This document shows positions 35,208-43,548 of a stretch of DNA of 55,047 nt, piece after piece; position 1 is the first letter of the stretch, and every line of letters begins with the position of its first letter. The stretch is from assembly GCA_934248075.1 (NCBI GenBank), contig CAKQKH010000007.1, positions 1 to 55,047 of the forward strand. Reading direction: 5' to 3'. Both the position numbers and the translations under genes were made by a program. The DNA is from an uncultured Alphaproteobacteria bacterium. GTDB lineage: Bacteria > Pseudomonadota > Alphaproteobacteria > RF32 > CAG-239. Below the pieces are notes generated by a model. The model made no database searches, had not been told where the DNA came from, and saw nothing but the letters and a program-made list of their open reading frames with translations.

Positions 35208-35960
35208 CTATCTTACTTTTCCATTCTGCATTTCAGGCATTAACTTAATCTTACCCAAATTAATTGCATCTTTGGCAATTCCAGTCGGTTTATGTGAAAT
35301 TATTGGTGAAACCGGATCCTTTTGAAACGCATCCAATCTCGCTCTGGCCTCTTTAGTATCAAAACCATGTTCATCCATCTGTTTTATGGCCTCGGTTAGC
35401 TCTTCTGACGTTATCAAAAACACATGACCGCCTTTGCCGTCCTTACCGTTCCAATATTCTTTTGCCCGCTCATTCATGGCAATCATTCTGTCATCAGCAT
35501 CTGCCGGTAATTCTCTTGGAAAAGGTTCTCCCGGATCGGCAAATACCATTGTATAAATACCGCCATTCCCCGTCGGACCATATGGACCATAAATAGCATG
35601 AACAATTTTAGTTTTAGGCATATCTTTAATATCAACAATCGCTGCTTTTACTTCAACCTCTCCTCGGGTACCAGGTTCTCTTATAATGTTAAATATTTTG
35701 TCTGTTTGCAATTCATCTGCCGGCACAACTCCGTCTGTTCCCACCCAACAGTTAGCTTCAATTCCAAAAACCTTGCGTCCGGGATTGCCATACTTTTCAA
35801 TTTCAGACTCATAAGCTTGATCAAATATTGCCAACATTTTGGATATATACGCTTTTGTAGTGCTTCTAATGGCTTTTGATCCCGCAACCAAAGACCCGGC
35901 CGTATGGCGAGACAAATGTTCTTCATTGTTGGCTGCCGGCAAAAAATTAAGTCTTTCCAT
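35208..35960 (-). CDS. Unknown protein, 250 aa
   Basis: Starts with ATG at 35960 behind a strong ribosome site (ggagg). No family recognised. The N-terminal third is helical ('STTKAYISKMLAIFDQAYES'). The centre looks like an alpha/beta domain with 'VEVKAAIVDIKDMPKTKIVH' and 'AIYGPYGPTGNGGIYTMVFA'. A helical C-terminus contains 'ELTEAIKQMDEHGFDTKEAR'. No signal peptide or membrane segment. It lies 50 bp downstream of the dsRBD-bearing gene on the same strand and is probably co-transcribed with it. The pair sits between two repeat boundaries upstream of secE, which suggests acquisition. An effector or toxin role is possible but not shown. Confidence 0.65.
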   Translation of the reverse strand: MERLNFLPAANNEEHLSRHTAGSLVAGSKAIRSTTKAYISKMLAIFDQAYESEIEKYGNPGRKVFGIEANCWVGTDGVVPADELQTDKIFNIIREPGTRGEVEVKAAIVDIKDMPKTKIVHAIYGPYGPTGNGGIYTMVFADPGEPFPRELPADADDRMIAMNERAKEYWNGKDGKGGHVFLITSEELTEAIKQMDEHGFDTKEARARLDAFQKDPVSPIISHKPTGIAKDAINLGKIKLMPEMQNGKVR

Positions 35961-36009
35961 AGTTTCCTCCTATACAGTTTATAATAGATTGTGTTGGTTA
36001 ATATCTTAA

Positions 36010-37404
36010 TCAGCGTTGATTTGTTGGTTTCGTTAATACGTTTTTTCTTTGCTCACTTTGAATAATCGGTTCTTTTACCGAAACCAGCATTCTCCATAGC
36101 TTAGCCGCCCGATCAGTATTTTTCCACGCCTTTGCAAGATACATTTTAAAGTTATGAGCGAAAACTCTATCTACGCTTTGAGGATTATTTTTTGCCGCAT
36201 CCGGTTCAACTGAAGACGAAAATTCAAATCGTTCGTCGAAATTCAAGGCTTCATAGCCCACTTTTAATGTTCGCATAGGTTTTGTAACTTTTTCAACCGG
36301 AGAATCGGCATACTGATTGGCAACGCTCTTCCATCGAAGATCATTTCTATCCACAACCATTTTTTTAAAAATGTGATGTTCTTTTTCCTTAACATCTCCA
36401 TATTCAACATTTAATTTATATTGTGTTCCATTCCCTTCTCTTAAAATATATGAACGATGATTTTCATCTATATTTTCTTGCCGTACAAGCAAAAATGCTG
36501 CTGTATCTTCTTGTGTTCTTACGGCAGTTTGTTTTTCTCGAACCTGTGCCACTCTCTCCTGTGCTTCCAAAATCTTAGCATTTTTAACATCGTCGACCAT
36601 CGCTCTCAAAACTTCTATATCAGTACGACCTTGAGTATCTTGCCAAATTGGTTGAGTATACCCTTCTCTATCGTCATAAAAGGCTACGGCACCGCCTATT
36701 CCCTGACGATATTCACCAATTGTATACTCAGCGAATTCCTTCAATGTTCTCTTACGTCCAAAATGACTGCGATATTCTTCCATTAAATCTATCATTATTT
36801 TTTTATCTTCTGATGAAGCTTTATCTAAAAATGTTTGCACGGCCTGTGCCGCACTAGAAACCGGCTTTGATTCAGACAAAACCTCATCCTGCTGTTTCTG
36901 ATTTTGGAGAACTGCAACCTTCAAATCATTTCTGGCATATGCAAACGCCAAAAGTCTCTTGGCGTCTTTAGCGCTTGCTGCTGATTCTTGAATTTCTTTG
37001 CCTTGCGGCGTTGTCATTTTTACCGTAACCGTTTGTGTGCCGTTGCCTTGTTTAACTGCAACAACTTCATATTGCGGAAATGTCAAGGCGTTTCGCTGAC
37101 AATAAAGATTTAATGAACCAATCGGATCAGTTTGCCACGTTTTAATATCATTGACATTTGTATTGGTACCTGTTTGATTTTTGGGCTTCGGTTTAGAAGC
37201 TAAAGCTTGCTGCGGATTTTTCATATAATTTTTCGCAGCGTTTACCACAAATTTAATGGCATCACGTTTTACTGTTTTATTTTTTGCTTTATTAATCCAT
37301 TCCTGAAGCGCCAGATTGTTGCTCGAAAAGCGCCATTTCAAACCATCTTCGACAAACAAAATATAGGTTTCTTTGTCCAAAAACTTTTTAAATTGTTCTG
37401 CCAT
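36010..37404 (-). CDS. Unknown protein with a probable dsRNA-binding domain
   Basis: 464 residues, ATG at 37404 with 'ggagg' upstream. Residues ~92-157 fit the dsRBD pattern: 'DPIGSLNLYCQRNALTFPQY' (helix 1 with the P..LN..CQ..... P.Y signature), three strands ('YEVVAVKQGNGTQTVTVKM', 'TTPQGKEIQESAAS') and the lysine-bearing second helix 'SAKDAKRLLAFAYA'. The rest is unrecognised: an N-terminal helical region, a long charged central part with 'EEYRSHFGRKRTLKEFAEYT', a coiled-coil-like stretch ('NAKILEAQERVAQVREKQ') and a C-terminal domain. Bacterial dsRBDs are mostly limited to RNase III, so its presence in an accessory protein is unusual. Target RNA or host function is unknown. Confidence 0.65.
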   Translation of the reverse strand: MAEQFKKFLDKETYILFVEDGLKWRFSSNNLALQEWINKAKNKTVKRDAIKFVVNAAKNYMKNPQQALASKPKPKNQTGTNTNVNDIKTWQTDPIGSLNLYCQRNALTFPQYEVVAVKQGNGTQTVTVKMTTPQGKEIQESAASAKDAKRLLAFAYARNDLKVAVLQNQKQQDEVLSESKPVSSAAQAVQTFLDKASSEDKKIMIDLMEEYRSHFGRKRTLKEFAEYTIGEYRQGIGGAVAFYDDREGYTQPIWQDTQGRTDIEVLRAMVDDVKNAKILEAQERVAQVREKQTAVRTQEDTAAFLLVRQENIDENHRSYILREGNGTQYKLNVEYGDVKEKEHHIFKKMVVDRNDLRWKSVANQYADSPVEKVTKPMRTLKVGYEALNFDERFEFSSSVEPDAAKNNPQSVDRVFAHNFKMYLAKAWKNTDRAAKLWRMLVSVKEPIIQSEQRKNVLTKPTNQR

Positions 37405-37620
37405 TTTGCGCCTCCCATGAAATATAATATTACTTTAATTTTACCCTATTAGACATTTTTGTCAATATATTTTGAGGCAATAAATTTTAATCCCATCTAT
37501 AACCTAACTTATAAAGGTTTAGATAGTGAGTGTGATAGATAGTGAAGCTGATAATAAGAAATAAAGGAAATTACGAATAAGCGGATCAAAAAGTATCATG
37601 ACATCGAAATATATAAATAT

Positions 37621-37742
37621 CCCCCAGTAAACTGGGGGTTCTATAACAGCTACAAACCTTGCGGTTTGACCACGCTCGTCGGCGTGGAACTGTGTTATTC
37701 CAACACCTTGGCATTCAGCCCCCGATAAATCTGGGGTTTTCT
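37621..37742 (+). ncRNA. Multi-hairpin structured element, possible IS200/IS605-derived relic
   Basis: Four nested or adjacent helices in 122 bp. First is CCCCCAG/CTGGGGG (37621-37638). ATAACA (37643-37648) pairs with TGTTAT (37693-37698) and encloses two hairpins, CAAACC/GGTTTG and CCACGC/GCGTGG. Last is CCCC..GAT/ATC..GGGG (37719-37737) followed by TTTTCTG. Palindromes at both edges and a three-way junction recall the ends and guide-like RNAs of IS200/IS605 elements, but no transposase or TnpB is present. It could equally be a small RNA with its own terminator. Confidence 0.4.
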
Positions 37743-37762
37743 GTAAAGCATGTAATAAAGAA

Positions 37763-37789
37763 AAAAAGACGCTTTTCAGCGTCTTTTTC
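37763..37789 (-). terminator. Terminator, probably the original tRNA-Trp terminator
   Basis: AAAAAGACGC/GCGTCTTTTT stem. It lies 5 bp outside the left att copy, exactly where the region downstream of tRNA-Trp would be before island insertion. Confidence 0.75.
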
Positions 37790-37793
37790 TTGA

Positions 37794-37806
37794 ATGGCAG
37801 GGGCAG
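37794..37806. repeat. Left attachment-site core of the tRNA-Trp island
   Basis: ATGGCAGGGGCAG, identical to 52397-52409, where it forms the 3' acceptor end (with CCA) of tRNA-Trp. Confidence 0.75.
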
Positions 37807-37821
37807 ACGATTACTCTGCGC

Positions 37822-37925
37822 TGCGCTTGAGTTGCACTGCGCTCACGCTTTTAGCAAAGCGCCGGCGTACTTCCGTCCGCCTTTCGCTTGTAGTCAAACT
37901 CACTTCCTCGTGAGTTCGAACCTAA
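37822..37925. repeat. 104-bp dispersed repeat, copy 2 (inside the island edge)
   Basis: 103 of 104 bases match 35021-35124. It begins 16 bp inside the left att core. The repeat and its flanks (37405-38137) contain no gene. A short open stretch (about 37985-38092, ending 'ENDPQIQKILKIN') may be a decayed gene end. Confidence 0.85.
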
Positions 37926-37939
37926 CTCCCCCTAATAAC

Positions 37940-37970
37940 AAAAAACCGTCCTAAAAGGACGGTTTTATTT
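37940..37970. terminator. Strong hairpin terminator inside the island's left edge
   Basis: AAAACCGTCC/GGACGGTTTT stem with a TAAAA-type loop. It is followed by TATTTTTGGCAG, so a second partial TGGCAG lies next to a terminator, as at the att core. Confidence 0.8.
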
Positions 37971-38137
37971 TTGGCAGCGCAAACTTTATGACCTTAGGAA
38001 AAAATACGCCGATGAATTAACCGAATTGTACCCTATTGTTCAAAGTTTGGAGAACGATCCTCAGATTCAGAAAATCCTAAAAATAAACTGACCTCAATAT
38101 TTTTATTATATAACCAATCGCAAAAGGAATAATAAAA

Positions 38138-38392
38138 ATGATTAAAGACTTTTATATTTGTCTGGACAATACGGCGTTAAATTATGCACTGAAACATTTC
38201 AGTAATCCGTTTACACGGATAATGCGTTGCTATACAGGCTTGGAAGTTGAAATGATTGTTAAAACAATGGAATCAAACAAAAGCAAAAATTTTTACACGC
38301 TCCGAGCAATGCAAAATAAGATATTAAAAGGCACCATTAAAAACCTTGAAGTCTTGGGTACTATTTTTGAAAGGGCGGATAACGGCGAATAA
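38138..38392 (+). CDS. Small unknown protein
   Basis: 84 residues, ATG preceded by AAAGGAA. Mixed helical sequence with 'NPFTRIMRCYTGLEVEMIV' and 'NKILKGTIKNLEVLGTIFE'. No recognised family, no signal peptide. First gene of the island, 71 bp ahead of the Fic gene; the AT-rich spacer between them contains repeated 'taatgttga' words that may be regulatory. Confidence 0.55.
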   Translation: MIKDFYICLDNTALNYALKHFSNPFTRIMRCYTGLEVEMIVKTMESNKSKNFYTLRAMQNKILKGTIKNLEVLGTIFERADNGE

Positions 38393-38463
38393 CTTATTTT
38401 TAATGTTGATTTAATATTTTAATAATATTACTTTAATGTTGAAATAATGTTAAGGAATTTGTC

Positions 38464-39543
38464 ATGGCTTTTAGTCCTAAATATACGGTAACTGCTCAGA
38501 TGCTTGCAAATCTGGCAAAAATTGAGGTTATTAAACAGCAGTTTGAAAATCAGCCGATATCGCCGCAGCTTTTATTATCGTTGCGAGAAAGTGCCAAAGT
38601 AGCAACAATTCATTATTCTACGCAGATTGAGGGTAATCGTCTGACCGGAAAAGAAGTTGCAGAGGCTCTGAAAGGGCGAAAATTACCGCAAAGAGAAAAG
38701 GACGAGCAGGAGGTCAAGGCTTATTATAAGGCATGGAATGCTATGGAAGAGGCTGTTGTTGCCAATCGTTCTTTTGATGAGAAGTTGGTTGCCAATATTC
38801 ACAGTTTGGTTGAAGCCAGTAAAAGTATAATTCCGTATCGGGATAATCAGAATGCGATTTATGACAGCGAAACCGGTGCTAAAATTTATCTGCCGCCGGA
38901 AGCTAAAGATGTGCCGGAGATGATGCTGGATTTTTGCCAGTGGGTGCAAAATGCCGGAAATTTGCCGGTACCGTTAGTGGCGGGAATTGTACATTATCAG
39001 TTTGTAACCATACACCCTTATTATGACGGAAACGGACGAACGGCCAGGCTTTTGACCAGTTTTATCATGCGTAAAGGCGGTTACGGGTTAAAAGGCATCT
39101 ACTCGCTGGAAGAATATTATGCCAAAGATTTAATCCGTTATTATGATGCTTTGCAGACACATCCGCACCATAACTATTATTATGGACGGCATGAGGCGGA
39201 CATAACGTCATGGTTGGAGTATTTTATTGCCGGTGTTGCCGATGCTTTTGGCAAGGTCAACGAACATGCCAAAAATGAAAAGATAAAGGGATTTACGGCA
39301 GATAAAAGCCCTGTATTGCGCGAACTTGATATAAAACAGCGAAAAGTCTTGGAACTGTTTGCAGAATTTAAGGAAGTTAACAGTCTACAAGTTGCTGATA
39401 TATTAGGTATTTCAGCTCAATCCGCACGATTTTTGCTCCGCCAATGGATTGCCGAAGGTTTTCTGCAATATGCCAATGAATCAAAAAAGGCGAGAACTTA
39501 TAGACTGGCAGAGAGATTTGAGAAATCACTACTTTACGAATAG
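38464..39543 (+). CDS. Fic family protein (class II, self-inhibited)
   Basis: 359 residues. The Fic active loop is intact: 'IHPYYDGNGRTARLL' with catalytic His184 and the DGNGR phosphate-binding part. These enzymes transfer AMP (or related groups) from nucleotides to protein hydroxyls. An inhibitory helix motif (S/T)xxxE(G/N) lies N-terminally at residues 52-57 ('STQIEGN'), which marks class II Fic proteins with built-in autoinhibition, so no separate antitoxin gene is needed. The C-terminal ~70 residues form a winged helix ('SLQVADILGISAQSARFLLR') as in many Fic/DOC-HTH proteins. It may act in regulation, stress or phage response. The target is unknown. No neighbouring gene overlaps. Confidence 0.9.
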   Translation: MAFSPKYTVTAQMLANLAKIEVIKQQFENQPISPQLLLSLRESAKVATIHYSTQIEGNRLTGKEVAEALKGRKLPQREKDEQEVKAYYKAWNAMEEAVVANRSFDEKLVANIHSLVEASKSIIPYRDNQNAIYDSETGAKIYLPPEAKDVPEMMLDFCQWVQNAGNLPVPLVAGIVHYQFVTIHPYYDGNGRTARLLTSFIMRKGGYGLKGIYSLEEYYAKDLIRYYDALQTHPHHNYYYGRHEADITSWLEYFIAGVADAFGKVNEHAKNEKIKGFTADKSPVLRELDIKQRKVLELFAEFKEVNSLQVADILGISAQSARFLLRQWIAEGFLQYANESKKARTYRLAERFEKSLLYE

Positions 39544-39632
39544 AAATATTGTTGACAATTTAAAAATAACTTTACTTTTTTATAAAATAGCCTATTGTGG
39601 TGTTATGATTAAAACCATAATAGGAATTAAAA

Positions 39633-40253
39633 ATGACTGAAAAATATCGTTATGACAAAGCTCCCTGGGACTATAATCCAGATTTAACAAAGAAATGTCT
39701 TCTTACAATTGCAGGTGTTATTCAAAAAAAGACTCGAGAATGTCAGCAGGAACGTCTGGATTTTTCAAAAGGAGATTCTCATTACTCGTATGGACATGTT
39801 GCCAGAGCATGGAGAATTGCAGGTTTGAAAGAGCTTATATTGTCAGGAGAATATCCGAACTTAAGGCTGTTAAAAGAAAAGGGTAATGGTTTTGAATTTG
39901 CTTGTGGTACGGCGGGTTTAAGATTTTATAGTGCATCACCGGAGGAAATGACCTCTAGTATGATGAAGTTATCCTCATATGAATGTGGACAATATAGTTT
40001 GAAATTAGAAGGGAGTGAAGGAGAAGAATTGTACTGGCGTATAATGATAGATGCAGCTCCAGTTTCACACGATTTATTAAGTATTTCTTATGTTGGGTTT
40101 AACATTCACAATGAGGTTGTTTGTAATTATCAAGTCCCCCTAGAGCAGGTTCCTGTTATTTACAGTATTGACAAAACGGTTAAAGAAGCTAAAAAACTAT
40201 CCGATGCTCCTTTTCAAAAGAAGGCTACAACAAAAAAATCAGAGGTTATTTAA
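39633..40253 (+). CDS. Unknown partner coupled to the XRE/ImmA protein
   Basis: 206 residues, no family recognised. It contains 'YNPDLTKKCLLTIAGVIQKK', 'GHVARAWRIAGLKELILSGE' and a likely beta-rich C-terminal half ('LYWRIMIDAAPVSHDLLSIS', 'YVGFNIHNEVVCNYQVPLE'). The stop TAA shares its last A with the ATG of the next gene (TAATG), a sign of translational coupling and probable functional pairing. A σ70-like TTGACA/TATAAAAT pair lies at about 39552-39590. It is unlike the chromosomal genes in base composition (A-rich). Possible roles: substrate of the metallopeptidase, or toxin/antitoxin partner; inference only. Confidence 0.65.
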   Translation: MTEKYRYDKAPWDYNPDLTKKCLLTIAGVIQKKTRECQQERLDFSKGDSHYSYGHVARAWRIAGLKELILSGEYPNLRLLKEKGNGFEFACGTAGLRFYSASPEEMTSSMMKLSSYECGQYSLKLEGSEGEELYWRIMIDAAPVSHDLLSISYVGFNIHNEVVCNYQVPLEQVPVIYSIDKTVKEAKKLSDAPFQKKATTKKSEVI

Positions 40254-41404
40254 TGTCTAGCAAATTTTATGGAGAGAGATTAAGACAACTGCGCTTAATT
40301 AATGACAAATCTCTTCTAGAAGTTGGAGAGGCAATTCTCACGACTAAACAATACATTCAACAGTTAGAAACAGATGTCCAGAACCCTACAGAATTGACAT
40401 TAAATGCGTTAGCTTCTTATTTTAATGTCTCTCCTCGTTTTTTTGAGATTCCTTATTCCAATAGAATTTATGAGACAGATTGTTATTTTAGGAAGGCAAA
40501 GTCTACCCCTTCAAATGTAAAGGAAAAAGCACAGCATTTTGCCTCACTATTAGAAGAGTATGTGAATTTTATAGAAGAAGAGTTTGAGCTCCCTTTAATA
40601 TCATTTTTAGACAAGGATTTTGATTATAAAACCTTATCTCAAAACCAAATAGAACAAGCTGCTGATGAATTAAGGTTATCATGGGGGCTAGATTTAGATA
40701 CTCCCATTGATAATATGACAAAAGCTCTTGAAAATGCTGGAGCTATAGTAACTTATTTCAGTGAATTATCAGATAAAGTTGATGCTTTTTCAATTAATAG
40801 AAAACGCCCCATTGTAATACGGAATAATGAAAAAGATTCTGGATGTCGTCTTCGTTTCGACTTGGCTCATGAATGTGGGCATTTAGTTCTGCACAAATTT
40901 ATAGACAACTCTTTTGAAGATGAGATTAAAGAGGAACAAGCTAATCGTTTTGCTAGTGCATTTCTTTTACCCAGAAGAGGTTTTTGTAAAGAATTTTATG
41001 AAATATTTTTAGGCTCAAGAATTAATTGGAGCAGAATGTTGAAACTTAAAGAACGTTGGAAGGTTTCCTTTGGTGCAATAGTGCGTAGAGCCTATGATTT
41101 GGGCATGATTGATGCCGTAAAGTATCGGGGAGCGTGTATTTATTTAAGAAAAAGTGGTCAGGCTAAAAAAGAGCAAGGTGATGACTATATTGAAATTGAA
41201 GGATCCAACCTTTTAACGAATATTACAAAAACATTAGTTAATGACTATGTCTCAGATATTGTTGATTTTGTAAAAAATAAAGGATGGTCAGAAGAGTTAA
41301 TTGAGAAAATTACCTCTGTTAGTTTGCCAAAATTAAAAGAGGCTATAATGTTGAATTCATCATCGAAAATTGTAGATATTAATCAATATCGCTTTTCCTC
41401 TTAA
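40253..41404 (+). CDS. XRE-HTH / ImmA-IrrE family metallopeptidase
   Basis: 383 residues. The N-terminal XRE helix-turn-helix ('GERLRQLRLINDKSLLEVGE', 'TKQYIQQLETDVQNP') gives DNA binding. A ImmA/IrrE-type zinc peptidase domain follows with HExxH at 206-210 in 'RFDLAHECGHLVLH' and the downstream Glu in 'EEQANRFASAFLLPRRG'. Proteins of this plan cleave or relieve repressors and often control mobile elements, stress genes or phage defence. It is translated in coupling with the 206-residue protein. The catalytic residues are all present. A small minus-strand frame overlaps its end (41379-41465) and is not supported. Confidence 0.88.
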   Translation: MSSKFYGERLRQLRLINDKSLLEVGEAILTTKQYIQQLETDVQNPTELTLNALASYFNVSPRFFEIPYSNRIYETDCYFRKAKSTPSNVKEKAQHFASLLEEYVNFIEEEFELPLISFLDKDFDYKTLSQNQIEQAADELRLSWGLDLDTPIDNMTKALENAGAIVTYFSELSDKVDAFSINRKRPIVIRNNEKDSGCRLRFDLAHECGHLVLHKFIDNSFEDEIKEEQANRFASAFLLPRRGFCKEFYEIFLGSRINWSRMLKLKERWKVSFGAIVRRAYDLGMIDAVKYRGACIYLRKSGQAKKEQGDDYIEIEGSNLLTNITKTLVNDYVSDIVDFVKNKGWSEELIEKITSVSLPKLKEAIMLNSSSKIVDINQYRFSS

Positions 41405-41591
41405 ACCATTTCAACAATTTTTTCTGGGAATCTGTATTATCTTTACGACCTCTATATTTGGACATTGAAGCTCCGCTTACAAATGTGGAGTAAAACTTAA
41501 TCCTTTATAAAAACAGGACTATCAAAAGCAGAAATCCGCATGGCAAAATCGATAAAGGGAAAACTTACTAATAAACGCCTAAATAAGAAAG

Positions 41592-42680
41592 TTAAGGAAT
41601 ATCCTTAAAATAATCACTCAATGGGTCTATGCTGTTTGCATATTCTTTAACAAACTCAACATATTTCCGTACTTCACGAGCAGATTTTAGTTTTTTTCTG
41701 TTCTTTATGGCATTTCTTGTGAAACTGCTGGCAAAGGCTCTTATTTCTTCGGCTTTTTTCCACAGTTCTACTTGTTTATACAGTTTTTCGATCTTTTCCT
41801 TCTGTCTCTGTTCCTCTCGCCATTTATTATCCCATCCTTCTTGTCTTTTTTTCCATTCTGCAGCTTGCTTATAAGCTTGGATTTGAACTCTTTTCTTTTG
41901 CTTTTCATAGCTCTCCATAGTTTTAAACATTCTTGGTATTAGGTCTTCAACCCTTTGATTTGCAGTGTCTCCGAAGCTTCTTCTTGTCAATTCGTTGCAG
42001 TTGCCAAGTTGTACGGTTAAATAATTACTTTCATTATATTCATAGATTGGTATTTCCACTTGCCAATAGCCACTTCCGTCCATCTTTTTGCCGACTTCTT
42101 TTTTTATGACGCTTTCATTTATTGATATTTCAAAATCATGATTCCAAATCTTGGCTATGAGTTTACCCTCCTTGTATATAAAATCGCCGCCCAAAGTTCT
42201 TGTCATTAACTCGATATTATTGAGGATAGTAACAGCCCTTAGCAAATTAAGCTTTGATATTTGGTTGTTGCCATTAACCAAGAATTTCCCCTGAAAATCT
42301 TTAGAAGCTTTGAATTTGTTTATATATTTGCTTACTGTTTGTGAAGATTCTGTTAAGAGGGCATCAAATTTTACTGCCTCAATCCTTGCGTGTAAGTTTT
42401 TAAGTCGTCTTTGTTCTTTCTTTGATGTAATGTTTTTGTTTGAGGAAATTCCATTGCCTGAAAAGCATACAACTGTATCAGGTTCACCTTTAAATGGCGT
42501 TTTCTTTGGGGTATAGCCATTTTGACGCTTTGCCCAGTAACCTAAATATGGGGTAGGAATATTATATTTTTTGCAGACCTTAGCCAATCCTCTATCAGAT
42601 ATTCCAAATTCCTTGCTTAGCTTTATCATAGGAATACTCCAAACCTTGTTATAAAGTTCTTGTCTGGTTAATCTAGTCAT
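41592..42680 (-). CDS. HTH-bearing accessory protein of mobile elements
   Basis: 362 residues. The opening 'LTRQELYNKVWSIPMIKLSK' and 'ISDRGLAKVCKKYNIPTPYL' with 'GYWAKRQNG' is a pattern I know from hypothetical proteins of alpha- and gammaproteobacterial genomic islands; it contains a resolvase-like helix-turn-helix (FGISDRGLAKVCKK). The rest is a central beta region, then a long Lys/Glu/Gln/Trp-rich coiled coil ('KQAAEWKKRQEGWDNKWREE') and a basic tail. Function unknown; a DNA-binding role is likely. It faces the tyrosine recombinase gene from the same strand. Confidence 0.75.
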   Translation of the reverse strand: MTRLTRQELYNKVWSIPMIKLSKEFGISDRGLAKVCKKYNIPTPYLGYWAKRQNGYTPKKTPFKGEPDTVVCFSGNGISSNKNITSKKEQRRLKNLHARIEAVKFDALLTESSQTVSKYINKFKASKDFQGKFLVNGNNQISKLNLLRAVTILNNIELMTRTLGGDFIYKEGKLIAKIWNHDFEISINESVIKKEVGKKMDGSGYWQVEIPIYEYNESNYLTVQLGNCNELTRRSFGDTANQRVEDLIPRMFKTMESYEKQKKRVQIQAYKQAAEWKKRQEGWDNKWREEQRQKEKIEKLYKQVELWKKAEEIRAFASSFTRNAIKNRKKLKSAREVRKYVEFVKEYANSIDPLSDYFKDIP

Positions 42681-42813
42681 GTTGTACCTTCTTCAATATT
42701 TGCTTGCTGTTTTATGGTACAATTATATGTGGCAACAATTCAATACACTTTTTATTTTCTGGCTATATATTACGCCACATAATTGCAGATTTAAAATAAC
42801 ACAAAATGATAAA

Positions 42814-43431
42814 TCAAACCATCTCAACAATTTTCTTTTGTGCATCGGTGTTGTATTCAATATAGCGTTGGGTGGTGGCGAGGGTGGAATGTCCGGCCAG
42901 CATGCGTATATCATTTAAGGTTCCGCCGGCAAGGCTGATATTTTTTGCAGCGGTGGTAATGAACGTTCTGCGGCCGCTATGCGAAGAGCAGCCTTCAAAA
43001 CCGATTTCCTTATATAAATTATAAAAGAAATTGACGATTGCCTGCGGGCTAGTCTTATTGTCGCGCTCTGTCGTAATAATCCGATTCGTCAAATTAAAAT
43101 GTTCATCCTTCTGCTGCTTACTTAGTAATTCTGCCAATAAAACCGCCAAATCTTTATGCAAAGGAATAATCCGACCGGATTGCTTGCCCTTGGATGCCTT
43201 ATTAATAAGGTTAATTTCGCGGCTCAAGTTTCCTTCCGAGTCGCAAACCATCAGCCAGCTTAGATTCGCTATTTCCTTTGCCCGTAATCCGGCTTTATAG
43301 CTAAACATAAAAATAATTTTGTTGCGGAGCGGATATCGCGTCCGTTCCAGATAGCTCAATGCCAGTTCCTGTTGTTTGGGTGTCAGAATTTTTGCCTGTT
43401 TATTAAGTGCCATTTTTATTCTCAAATTCAT
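42814..43431 (-). CDS. Compact tyrosine recombinase (XerC/FimB-like size)
   Basis: 205 residues comprising only the catalytic domain. Active-site residues: Arg in 'YKAGLRAKEIANLSW', His and Arg in 'CSSHSGRRTFITTAA', His in 'LAGHSTLATTQRYIEY', which also carries the nucleophilic Tyr. It lacks the N-terminal core-binding domain of full integrases (usually 300-400 aa) and is close in size to FimB/FimE invertases. It could catalyse inversion, integration or resolution. It lies in the middle of the island, away from the att sites, and about 1.5 kb from the autotransporter promoter. Confidence 0.88.
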   Translation of the reverse strand: MNLRIKMALNKQAKILTPKQQELALSYLERTRYPLRNKIIFMFSYKAGLRAKEIANLSWLMVCDSEGNLSREINLINKASKGKQSGRIIPLHKDLAVLLAELLSKQQKDEHFNLTNRIITTERDNKTSPQAIVNFFYNLYKEIGFEGCSSHSGRRTFITTAAKNISLAGGTLNDIRMLAGHSTLATTQRYIEYNTDAQKKIVEMV

Positions 43432-43548
43432 TATGTTATTGAATCTATGTAATAAATTATAATGAGTGAAAAATAAAAGTCCAGGCTCAAAGTCTTGTAA
43501 CGCTTGAAAAATAAGGACTCATTATAAAACTTAGATTATATAATGAGT

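Noticed and set aside
37900..37935. tRNA-like 3' half (gtgagttcgaacctaactcccc)
   Set aside because: The T stem does not pair and no acceptor, D or anticodon arm can be built; treated as part of the 104-bp repeat.
41379..41465. 28-codon minus frame (starts MSKYRGRKDNTDSQKK)
   Set aside because: Overlaps the end of the XRE/ImmA gene, has no clear ribosome site, and its similarity to the tail of the tyrosine recombinase (NTDAQKK) is short and possibly by chance.
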